DNA of 64,000 nucleotides from Pyropia haitanensis (lineage: Eukaryota; Rhodophyta; Bangiophyceae; Bangiales; Bangiaceae), in assembly GCA_008729055.1 (NCBI GenBank), contig SDUX01000004.1, positions 3,288,172 to 3,352,171 of the forward strand, given 5' to 3'. Positions 1 to 9,249 of the stretch are shown piece by piece. Each line of letters begins with the position of its first letter. The stretch's first letter is position 1. The notes under the pieces are model-generated. The model worked only from the letters and a program-made list of their open reading frames with translations, did no database searches and was not told where the DNA came from. The translations under genes were made by a program, and so were the position numbers.

Positions 1-781
1 GCAGGCAGTGGTTGAGGCCGGCGGTTGCCTTTATTAGGCGGCCGCCTGTGCTCTGGTTGAGCACACACCTCTGCAGCCAACGACCACCTCACCGGCCCCC
101 CCCCCCGCCCCCCCAACCCCCCCCCTCCCGCCCTGCTTCCGTCGCCTCCCTCCCCACCCCCCCCCCCCCCCCCCACCCCCTCCCCAACCCCCCCCCCCAA
201 CCCCCTGGCCCATCGATGTTGGTGGCGGCGGCGGGGGGTGCCACCAGCCGCCGACGGCGGCGCCTTGTCTGTGGAGCGGGCGGCGGCGCTCGAGGCGGCC
301 GTCGCGGCCGCGCGGGAGGCGGTCGCGGATCGCGCCGCCGCGGCGGTGGCGGGCAGGGGCGTGGTGGCGTGCGGGCGTGGCCGACGGCAGTGACGTCGGT
401 GGCGGCGGCGACGGTGGCGGCGGCGGCGGCCGCCGCGGCGGCGGCGGCGGCGGCGACGGTGGCGGGGGTGGTGACGACGGCGGTGGCGGCGGCGGCGACG
501 GCGGCGACGGCGGCGGCGGGCGGCGGTGGGACGATGGACTGACGTCCGCCCCTGCCACGCGGCACGCGCCGGCCGCCGCGTGGGTCACCGCCCCTGCCGC
601 GAGCGGCGCGGCCGGCACGCGCGGCGGCCCGTCGGCGCGCATCCCCGCCGTGCAGCAGCTGTTTGCGGCGATAGGGGATGGGGGAGGCGCCGGCGGCGAC
701 GGCGGCGGTGGGCCGCTCGGTGGCCGCTACGCCCCCGCGCCGCTACCCGTGGCCGCTGGCGGCGGCGGCGGCGGCAGCGGC

Positions 782-813
<32 letters not shown>

Positions 814-1395
814 TGGCGGCGGTGGCGCGTGCCGCCCCCTCCCCCCACTGGCGAGGGTGGGGGCGTCGCAGCGGCGCGGGCGGCGCTACCGAGCGGCGTG
901 GTGGGCTTGTTGAGGTGTCCTCGTGGGGGTCGCCGGGGGCCGCGGTGCCGACCCGGGTGGCCTCGGTGCGTGGCCGTTTCCCCCGACCGAACCCCGAGAG
1001 GGGCACGCCGGCGGCCGTGGAAATGGCAGCAGCGGTGGTGGCGGCAGCGGTAATGGTGGTGGTGGTGGTGGTGGCGACGGCGGCGGCGGCGGTGGTGGCG
1101 GCGATGGCGGTGACCGTGGCGGCGGCGGCAGCGTCGGTGGTGCCAGTGGAGGCGGCGCCGCCGTCGTCGTGGTGGTGGTAGCGGCGTGCCCCCACCGCCG
1201 TCGATGCCCCTCGACGCAGGTCCCGGTGGGCCACGGCCGCCGCTGCCCGGGGCGTACCCTCCGCTAGCGCCTATCCGCCTCCCCATCCATGGGGAGGCGC
1301 GCGGGGTGGCAGGGGCGCCGATGCGGGCGGCCGTGACCGCGGCGTCTACCCGCACCCGCACGGCACGGCCACGGCCACCCGGCGCAGCAGCACAC
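1..1395. other. GC-rich low-complexity region, no gene supported
   Basis: Every frame on both strands is open here because of composition alone: runs of C, GGC/GCC repeats and Gly/Pro/Ala/Arg-only translations. No family motif, splice pattern or conserved stretch is visible. It may hold the upstream region or 5' exons of the uridylyltransferase-like gene that follows. Confidence 0.5.
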
Positions 1396-1700
1396 GGTGG
1401 TGCAACCACACCCGTCCGGGCACCCGGCGGCGCACCCGCACCGGCACACCCATGCAGGGGGACCCCACCCGCTCGGCGGGCCGCACGCGCTCGGCGGGCC
1501 ACGACCCCACGCGGGCGCTCCGCCCCACCCGCACCCACATCCGCACCTGCCGCGGCACCCGCACGCGGCGGGGCCGGCTGGCCCGCCAGGTCCGGCGGGC
1601 GTGGGCCCATCGCCAGGGGCGGCGGGCGTGCATCCGCCCCACGGGCGGGGGCCGCCGCCACCTCCCTACCGGGGTGGCTCGCCAGGCCCGCCCGGCGGCA

Positions 1701-1740
<40 letters not shown>

Positions 1741-1795
1741 AGCGTTGGGGTATAGGGAGCACGGGCACCCCCCCCCGGCGTCCGCCCCGCCGGGG

Positions 1796-3879
1796 ATGGT
1801 CGTCCCCCCTGGGGGCCCCCCTGGGATGCCCCCTCCCGGGGTTCCCCCCGGGATGGGCCTCCCTGGCGTTCCGCCGGGGATGGGCGGCCTGCCGGGTGCT
1901 CCGCCGCCTGGCTCCCCCGCGTATGCCGCCCTCCACGCGTCGTTTGTGGCCGCCCGGCAGCAGCACCTGCAGCACCTGATGATGCTGCAGCAGTGGCGGG
2001 TGGCCGAGGCGGCCCGCTGGGCGGCCGCCGAGGGCGGCGCCGCCGCCGCCGGGGGGGGGGCGCCCCCGCCGGGCGGCCGGCCGGCACCGCCACCTGGCGG
2101 AGCTGCCAGTGGAGGAGGGGGGGGCGGGGGGGACCTCCCGGTCGCGGCGGCGGCAGTGCCTTCGACGCTGCCGCTGGATGCGGCCGTGGGCGGGGGCGGT
2201 CCTGGTGCGGGTGTTTTTGCGGCCGAGCCGCCGCCGCCATTGGGGGCGCCGCCATCGGCACCGCACGGTTTAGGCGGTCACCGTGATGGAGATGGCCACG
2301 GCGGGAGCGGCGGGAGCGGCGGGGGCGGGGGCGGCGGTGGCGGGGGCGGCGGTGGCGGCAGTCATGAGGCCCGGTCAGCGCCCGTCGCCAGTCTGCCGAC
2401 GCCACCACCAATCCAGGGAGTGGCGGCCTTGTCGCTCACGGCCACGCCGGCTGCGCCTCCGCCTCCGCTGCTTGCCGCGCCCGCCGCGGTCGCCCCGCCT
2501 GCAGGCACGCCCGTCACGAGTACCCCGCTTGCGGGCGTGCCCGCTGTGACCGCTGCCAACGGGCCAGTGCCGGCGCGGGTGGCCAATGGCGGCGGGGGCG
2601 GCGGCGGCGCGGTCGCGGTGGCGGCGCCAGTGGCTGGCGTTGGTCGGCAGGCAACCGCGGCTGCCGCGCCTGGCGGCGGCGGGGGCGGCGCCCCGCCGGG
2701 CCGCCGCGAGTGGCGGGTGCCGGGCCGCGCGGGCGGTGCCGCGGCCGGCACGGCTGGGGGCGGTGGCGCCGGCGCCGGCGCCGGGCGGCTCAAGCGGGTG
2801 ACCCCCCGCACGACCGAGCCACTGCCGACGGCGGCGGTGACGACGACCGTGTCGGTGGCGTTGCTGCAGCTGCTGGACGAGGCGGTCGCCGCGATGGACG
2901 CGGCGGTGCGGCCCGCGGCGGCGGACGGGGAGGCCAAGGCCGCGCTCCTCGCCGCCATTGGGCGCATCTGCCGCGCGGACTTTCGGCTCGCGACCGTGTG
3001 GATGTTTGGGTCGTCGGGCTCGGGGCTGGGCCTCCGCGGCTCGGACGTGGACTTGTGCATCAGCGTGCCTGCCGCGGCGGCGCGGCACCCCCAGTCGGGC
3101 TCCCTCCTCAGCCGTGCGGGCATCATTCGGCGGCTCGCCTACACCCTCCGCCGCGCGCAGATGGGGGCGGTGGAGGAGCGCCTCCACACGCGTCAACAGC
3201 TCGCCGCTGGTGTGATACAACACGGAACTCCTCGCCACGTACGCGGCGCTCGACGGGCGGGTGCCGCCGCTGGCGCGGTTGGTCAAGGCGTGGGCACGGG
3301 GGCGGGTGATCAACCAGCCTTACCGGGGGACGCTCAGCTCGTACGCTTACGTGCTGCTGCTGCTCTTCTTCCTCCAGACCCGCCCCGTGCCAGTCGTGCC
3401 GTGCCTCCAAGCGCGCGCACGGGAGGTCGCGCTGGCGGATCCGCTCGAGAGCGGGGGGGGGTGGCGCCGCCGCCGCCCCCGCGCCGGCCGCCGACCCTGG
3501 CGCCGCTGGCACCGCCGACGTGCCCGTCGTCGTGCACGAGGACGGAAGCCGCTCGCGGATGGTCGACGGGTGGAACACGTACTTTGACACCGACCCGACG
3601 GTGCTGCCCGGCGGCGCCGCCTCCGGCGGGGGCGGCGCCCGCAACACAGACAGCATTGGCCAGCTCTTCCTCGGCTTCCTCCACTACTACGCGTTTGAGT
3701 GGGACTATGACGCGGCGGTCGTGTCGGTGAGGGCGGGACGGCCGCTGGCCAAGACGTCCAAGGCATGGGACGAGGCGTCGGTGGCGCGCCTCCTCGAGGC
3801 GCAGGCCGCCCAGGCGGTCGCAGACAAGGAGGCCCACGAGGCGCGGGCGGCGGCCAACAAGGCACGTGAAGCGGAAGCG

Positions 3880-3912
<33 letters not shown>

Positions 3913-4095
3913 GAGGAAGTGGTGGCGGCCGTCGACGACCAGACGGCGGCCGGTGGCAGCAAACACGGCGACGGGCCCGCAGCGGGGGCCACAGACCGGG
4001 AGGTGGGGGATCGCGGCGGCGGTGGCCACGGCACCCCCCCGGGCGGCCGCTGCTGCCCTCCTGGGATGGTGCCGCCGCGTTTGGCCGTCCGCTGA
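1796..4095 (+). pseudogene. Terminal uridylyltransferase / Cid1-like nucleotidyltransferase, frame-disrupted
   Basis: Non-canonical poly(A)/poly(U) polymerases of the Cid1/TUT/URT1 group add 3' nucleotides to RNA. Parts are read in three frames. Frame 2 carries the catalytic nucleotidyltransferase signature FGSSGSGLGLRGSDVDLCIS at about 3007-3066, with the GS pair and two Asp. Frame 3 carries YNTELLATYAALD and LVKAWARGRVINQPYRG (about 3216-3330). Frame 1 carries the PAP-associated block NTDSIGQLFLGFLHYYAFEW (about 3643-3702). Between the first two blocks the segment expected to hold the third catalytic Asp is missing, and a TGA lies at 3213-3215. A further shift falls at the G run 3453-3461. 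The N-terminus is Pro/Gly-rich; the open frame reaches back to about 1397, but the first in-frame ATG is at 1796. It is either a decayed gene or a real gene damaged by assembly errors. Confidence 0.7.
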
Positions 4096-4290
4096 CGGTG
4101 TTGGAGGTGGCGGTGCCGCCGGGGGGGTGCGGGGGGGTGTGGGTCGTCGACGCGCTCGTGTGGGGGGGGGGGGTGCGGCCGGATGGGGTGCCGGCAGAGG
4201 CGCGGCTGTTTTTTTTTGGGTGGGGGGAGGGGGGGGGGGGACGCGGCTGACTCGGACGTTGACGGCGGCGGCGGTGGCGGCGGTGGCGGT

Positions 4291-4322
<32 letters not shown>

Positions 4323-5561
4323 GTCGTCCTCGACGGACACGTCGTCGCCGCCGCGGCGGCACGCGGCGAGCGGCCGCCGCGGCCGCTCCGGCGGGCGGCC
4401 ACGGCGGCCGTCGGCAGGTGGCCGCGGCGCGTCTCCCCCCCCCCCCGCGGCGGCGGGCGAGCGGTCGGCCAAGCGGCAGCGGTGGCGGCGGGGGGGTGCC
4501 GCGGCCGACCCGCTCGACGGCTTCCTCGTCGACGATGGCGCCCGCTGGCCCGCCGCCGCGGGGGGGGCGGCCCGCCGCCCGCGGCTGCGGGGGGGGGGGG
4601 GGGAGCGCGCCCGCCGCCGCCGCCAGCGGTCATTGCCGGGGGCGTCTGGTGGGGGTGGTGGGGGGGTGGGGGGGGGGGGGGCGCCTGGCCGCGGCTGGCA
4701 CGCCGATACCGGCGGGGGCGGGGGGGGGAGCGAAGATGACTGGGCGTGGGTGGTTGGGAGGGGGGGGGGGGGGGGGGGGGTGGGGTAGCTCAGGCGGGTC
4801 GGACGCCGACGCTGCCGCCGCGGCGGCTGCTGACGCTGCGTTGCTCTACCCGCCGCCGTCGCTCGCGCTGACGCCGCTGACGCCGCTGACGCTGCTGGGC
4901 GGTAGGGGCGGCGGCGGTGGTGGTGGTGGTGGTGGTGGTGGTGGGGGAGGGGAGGTGGTGGTGGTGGGGGGGGGGAGGTATGGGGGGGAGGAGCGGCGGC
5001 GGCGCCGTCGGCGCCGCCTGTCACCCGTGGCCCGCGTCTGCCGCGGCGGCGGCGGCGGCGGCGGCCGCCGCCGCCACCACCGCCCGCGTCGTGGTGCGGC
5101 GGCCCGACCGGGCGGACGAGTGGGTGGTCATCCTCATCCCCGCCGGGTCCCCCCCGCCGGCGCGGCCGCCGCGGCGGACGCGGCCACCCCCGGCACCACC
5201 GCGTGGCTCACCGCCCGCGTCACCGCCGCGCTCGCCGACGTGCACAGGGCGGCGGTGGCGGTCGCGCCGCCGGCGGTGGTGCGCGTCGGGCCACCGCCGC
5301 CGCCTGACACGTCCGCGGGGGGGGTCTACGCTGCTGAGGTGGGGGGGGTGCGCCGGCTGGGGCTCGCCGCCGCGTACGCGGTGACGTGCCGCCGGGGGGG
5401 GGGGGGGGGGCGGGGCTGCCGGCCATCGCGGCAGCGTGTTCGGTCGCGGACGCGCCCGCCGCTGGCATGGGGGGGGGGGGGGGGGCGCCGCGTGCGCAGA
5501 GCCGGGCGGGTCGGAGGAGGCCGCCTCGCAGGAAGAGGCTGCCCGCAGCGGCGGCGGCGGC

Positions 5562-5602
<41 letters not shown>

Positions 5603-5841
5603 CGACGGCGGCGGCAGCGCGGCGGCGGCCCCCCCCCGGCGGCGGCCCGTGTGGGGTGGTGGACCTGACGGGTGCCAACGTGGCCGACGCGGACGTTGGG
5701 CGGCTGCTCGACACGGCGGCGCGGGCGGCCACGCCGCTGCGCGTGCTGCGGCTAGCCGCCAACGTGCGGCTGACGGACGCGACGGCGGCGCGGCCGGTGT
5801 CCGCCGCCTCCGCGTGCGCTGCCGCCGCGCGACGGGGGGAA

Positions 5842-5878
<37 letters not shown>

Positions 5879-6921
5879 CGTTGGTGAAGGGGGTGGCGGC
5901 TTTGGCGTGGGCGGTACCGGCCTGGGCGGTGGTGCTGGTGGTGGTGGCAATGGTGGTGCTGGTGCTGCTGGCAGCGACGGCGACGGCACCGGCGACGGCG
6001 ACGGTGACGGCGACGGTGACGGCGACGGTGAAGGCGACGGCGCCGGCGACGGCACCGGCGACGTCCTCGGCGACGACGGCACCGGCGGCGGCGGCGCGGC
6101 CGGCGGGGGGGGGGGGGGGTATCCACACGTGCACGCAGGCTGGCGCTGTGGAGGGGGGCGGGGGGGGGAGAGGGGGAGAGGCGGCGGCCCCCCCCGCGGC
6201 CGCCGCGCACCCCGCTGCTGCTGCTGCTGCTGCTGCCACCGCCGCCGCGGCGGCCGCGGGGGTAGAGCCAGTCCCGCCGCCACCGCCGCTGCTCGCGGCT
6301 GCGGCGGCGGCGGCGGCGGCGGCCGCGGCGGCGGCGGTTGCCGCCACCGGCGCGCCGAGTCGGCGGCGGGCGGCCGCGGCGGCGGCGGCGGGTGACCTCG
6401 CGCACCTCCGGGCGGCCGCGCGGCGGCGGCCGCGCGGCGGCGGCGGCGGGCGCCCCACGTGGGTCGGGGGTGTGGCCAGCGCGGGGCGGCGACGGATCCG
6501 CCGCGTCGGCGGCGTCCGTCCCCCTCCCACGCTTCCCCCCCGCCCCTCCCGGCGCGGCCGCCCTCTCGCCACCCCCCGTGGCCGTGCCACGCCGTGTGCC
6601 GCGGTTGATCCTTTGGCCGCGGCGCCCGTCTTGCCCTGCCGCCCCTCGCCCCACACCCCCCGCATCTCCACTTGGCCGTCCTCCCCGCCTCCCTCCCTCT
6701 CCCCTCCCCCCCACTCTCCCCTCGTCCCTCCCCCTCCTCCCCCCCACCCTCCCTCCCCCCTCCCCCCCACTCTCTCCTCGTCCTCCCCCCTCCTCCCTCC
6801 CTCCCTCGCTCTCTCCTCTTCCTCCCCCCTCTCCCCCCCCCCCCCCCCCACCTCACCCCCCGGGACCGTTACGGGCAACCGCCGCGACGGGGCGGCGCAC
6901 GATGCCCCCCCCCCCCCCCCC
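4096..6921. other. GC-rich unresolved region with scattered coding-like fragments
   Basis: The region is dominated by G runs and GGC/GAC repeats, including (GGCGAC)n-like DNA at about 5970-6070. Two short stretches look protein-like. Around 4050-4220 (+) a segment reads FGRPLTVLEVAVPPGG then VWVVDALVWGGG and AEARLFFF, faintly like cap-binding or guanylyltransferase folds. Around 5655-5785 (+) a segment VVDLTGANVADADVGRLLD then LRVLRLAANVRLTDAT resembles a leucine-rich repeat. Neither is enough to name a gene, and frames change at the homopolymers between them. Confidence 0.35.
5842..5878 (+). repeat. Poly-G tract of about 37 bases
   Basis: An uninterrupted G run, the longest in the window. 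It could form stacked G-quadruplexes if real. Runs of this length are also where sequencing miscounts bases. Confidence 0.9.
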
Positions 6922-7410
6922 ATGGCGGTCACCGCCGTCGTGCGGGTGCACCCCCACCCGCACCCCGCCGACCCACCGCTGCGCATTGAGCGCCCCCCCC
7001 CAACGGCGGCGCGCCGGTGGTGTGGCTGCCGCCGCCCCCCCCCCCCTCAGGCCCACCGCCACCGGTCTCGGCGGCCGCGTCGCGGCGGCGGCGGCGGCGG
7101 CCGCCGCGGCGGGCCGCCGCCACGCCGTCGACGCGGTCATTACGGGCGGCACGGCGGCGCTGTACGCGGCGGCGGGTGCGCCGGCGGTGGCGGCTGTTGC
7201 GGGGGGGGCCGACGCGACGGTGCTGGCGGTGGGGGCGAGCGGGTCGGGCAAGACGACCGCGTTGATGGGGGGGGTGGGGGGGGGGGGGACGGGGAGGATG
7301 GGGGTGGCGGTGCCACCAACGGGGGGCTCGTGGGGGGGGGTCATCAAGGGGCTTTTTGCGGCCGCCGCGACGGCGGCGGCTGTCGACGAGCTCCTCCTGA
7401 AAACCTCCAA
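6922..7410 (+). pseudogene. Kinesin motor domain, 5' fragment truncated by an inserted island
   Basis: Kinesins are ATP-driven microtubule motors. The fragment starts MAVTAVVRVHP, matching the N-terminal VxVRVRP strand of kinesin motors. After a frame change near the C run 7035-7046 it reads AVDAVITGGTAALYAAAG, then DATVLAVGASGSGKTTALMG, the kinesin P-loop region (family consensus N-A-T-x-x-A-Y-G-Q-T-G-S-G-K-T-x-T-M-x-G). The segment GVIKGLFAAA follows in the right place. Coding similarity then stops near 7398, where GC content falls abruptly. Switch I (NxxSSRSH) and switch II (DLAGSE) are not found downstream. The gene looks interrupted and non-functional here. Red algae are known for a reduced motor-protein set. 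Confidence 0.6.
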
Positions 7411-7651
7411 TCATGTCAAATTTTCAACCCTGAAATTACCATACCGTGTCAATTTTGAACAACCAACTACATCTGTTCGATCTGTTCTTTGGAACAATGA
7501 GGCAGAACCATGGAATGGTGATGACAGAAGTCATTGGGTACTCGAAACTGATGAAGCCACGCATAGAAGATGAAAAGAGGTACAAATATTCATGTATTGG
7601 CCCGGTAGGCGGACAAACGGCGCCGAGGAAGGCAAGGAAAAATTTTTTTCG

Positions 7652-7660
7652 TATAAAAAA
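7652..7660 (+). promoter_or_regulatory. TATA-like box upstream of the zinc-finger/nuclease gene
   Basis: The sequence TATAAAAAA lies about 170 bases upstream of the ATG at 7828, in an otherwise C-rich leader. It is the clearest TATA-like element near any start in the window. The function is inferred from position only. Confidence 0.4.
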
Positions 7661-7827
7661 GGCGCTTGCCGCCCCCCCAGACCCCCACCACTGAGTCGGC
7701 AACCGTCCACAGCTCCCACCACGGCCTCCCCACCACCCCAGTACCTCCCCTTTTACCTCTGGACCCACCCTTGACCTGCTCCGCCCCCCACCCCCCGCCC
7801 TATACCCCGCCACACGCCGACGCCATT

Positions 7828-8709
7828 ATGGGCAAGAAGCTGAACCTGACGCCGGAGGAGAAGCTGGCTCGGCGCCGTGAGCAGGTTCGTCGGAATATGG
7901 CGGCCATGCGCTCCCGGCGGACGACTGATGCGGACGCCGGCGGCCGCGCTACGGAGGGGTCGCACGCCATCGACGAGGAGGCGTCGTTGGCTGCAGCCGT
8001 GGCGGCGGCGGTGGCCCTCTGTGGCGCGCCCGCCACGGTCGCCCGCACCGCGCCCGACGCCGGGGCGGTCGCGGCTCACCAAGAGGCCATCCGGACGGGG
8101 GCTGAGCGCTGTACTCAGTGCCCCCGGCGCTACAAGGGCCGATCCGCGCGGATGACGCACGAGCGCGAAGCCCACGGGTTGGTTTTCAAGAATGGCTTCG
8201 AGGTCAAGGTAAAATCGTTTTTGGAGTCGGCGGGGTGGCGGCCCATGACTTCGTGGACCGGCCACCCCGAAGTTGGGACTTACCGAGCCCAATGGTCGTT
8301 CCAGGAGCGTGGGGGGGCTTTGCGTGCGGATTTTGTGTTGGCTGTTCGGGGGGGTTGGTTTATTTTGGAGGTGGACGAATCAGCTCACCGTCTGTATCCA
8401 CGTGAGTCTGAGATCTCCAGGGAGGTGGTGATGCGAGCCTCATTTGAGAACTACGCTAAGCCGGCGTTGCGCTTGATTAGGTTTAACCCAGACGCCTTTG
8501 TGGTTGGGACGACGTACGTCCCTCCGGCGTTTGAGTCTCGGGCCAATCATTTGGCTAGATGGCTGTGGGAGCACCGTTTGGAGGGGGGGCGGGAGTTTTC
8601 TACTGATTATTGGTATTACGATAGGGTGAGTCGAGAGAGCGAGGGGCCGACGGTAAGGACTAACCCCCAGGGGCGTTCTGGCTGGGGTGAGGAGCTCATC
8701 TCGTGGTAG
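7828..8709 (+). CDS. C2H2 zinc finger plus PD-(D/E)XK-like nuclease protein
   Basis: The protein has 293 residues from an ATG at 7828 (MGKKLNLTPEEK). A basic N-terminal helix (residues about 10-31, rich in Arg) is followed by an Ala-rich spacer. A classical C2H2 finger follows: C95-x2-C98-x12-H111-x4-H116. After it comes a compact domain with LRADFVL (D168), FILEVDESAH (E181, D183, H187), a Tyr/Glu block and RFNPD (218-222). The order D...E-x-D-E-x-x-H...R-F-N-P-D matches a nuclease-like family I know from algae, oomycetes and large DNA viruses, where it reads E-I-D-E-x-Q-H and R-F/Y-N-P-D; that link is from memory of the family pattern. Metal-dependent DNA cleavage is inferred. The reading frame is intact with no homopolymer shift, and it sits in a lower-GC island inside a broken kinesin gene. 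Confidence 0.65.
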   Translation: MGKKLNLTPEEKLARRREQVRRNMAAMRSRRTTDADAGGRATEGSHAIDEEASLAAAVAAAVALCGAPATVARTAPDAGAVAAHQEAIRTGAERCTQCPRRYKGRSARMTHEREAHGLVFKNGFEVKVKSFLESAGWRPMTSWTGHPEVGTYRAQWSFQERGGALRADFVLAVRGGWFILEVDESAHRLYPRESEISREVVMRASFENYAKPALRLIRFNPDAFVVGTTYVPPAFESRANHLARWLWEHRLEGGREFSTDYWYYDRVSRESEGPTVRTNPQGRSGWGEELISW

Positions 8710-8769
8710 TATGTAGGAGGGATCGGCCTCTAGGTAGATTGATCATATTTTCGTTTGTGCCTCACTTCG

Positions 8770-9023
8770 ATGGGAGTACGAGTGAACGACACCGATGGCC
8801 GGCGAGAGTGTCCACCACCCCCCCCCGCACCCCACCCCCCCCCCCCCCCCCCGCCCCCCCCCCCCCCCCCCCCCCCCCCCGACCCCGCGCCCCCCCCCCC
8901 CTACCCCGCCCCCCTCGTTTTCATCACGTGGAGGCTGCGCTTTTTTCCTGTGGTAGTAGGCTGCAAGACGTGCTTCGACGGGCGTGACGCTGGCGTCGGC
9001 CTGCCGTGCTCTCCGAAGGCACC

Positions 9024-9057
<34 letters not shown>

Positions 9058-9249
9058 ACGCCCGGCGGTCCAAGACCATCACCGCTGGCGGGCCTCGTCA
9101 TTGGCGGCGCGTCGCTACTGCTTGGGCTCACCCGGCCGGCGGTGACCGCGTCTTTCCTCGTCGTCCAGACGCTGCTGTCCATCTACGTCTCCTTTTTGTA
9201 CGTGTTTGTGCAGCCGGCGGTGCGGGCGTCGGCAGCAGCCGCTTGCTGA
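8770..9249 (+). CDS. Hypothetical protein with C-terminal membrane segments
   Basis: This open frame of about 159 residues starts at the ATG at 8770. Its first half is proline from long C runs. The C-terminal 60 residues are hydrophobic: LAGLVIGGASLLLGL and a second helix with FLVVQTLLSIYVSFLYVFV, ending in an Ala-rich tail before TGA. Two transmembrane helices are plausible. It may be the last exon of a larger gene whose upstream part was separated by the lower-GC island. No family was recognised. Confidence 0.3.
9026..9056 (+). repeat. Poly-C tract of about 31 bases
   Basis: An uninterrupted C run inside the hypothetical membrane-protein frame. Similar runs at 8835-8880 are broken only by single G or A bases. 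Confidence 0.85.

Larger units (their letters stand above)
7398..8810. mobile_element. Lower-GC island interrupting the kinesin fragment; candidate mobile element or viral insert
   Basis: GC content drops sharply at about 7398 and returns to C-rich DNA at about 8815. The island carries a single gene (7828-8709) for a zinc-finger/nuclease protein, preceded by an AT-rich leader with a TATA-like box. No terminal inverted repeats, long terminal repeats or target-site duplications are evident by eye, so the mobile-element call rests on composition, position inside a truncated gene and the nuclease. Confidence 0.4.

Noticed and set aside
34..642. Several overlapping open frames of 150-200 residues on both strands
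   Set aside because: They consist of Gly, Pro, Ala and Arg from GC-only DNA and have no conserved motif; the same happens throughout the GC-rich gaps.
3213..3215. In-frame TGA in the uridylyltransferase-like gene as a selenocysteine codon
   Set aside because: The residue is not at a redox site, nearby sequence is missing and frames change on both sides, so damage or assembly error explains it better.
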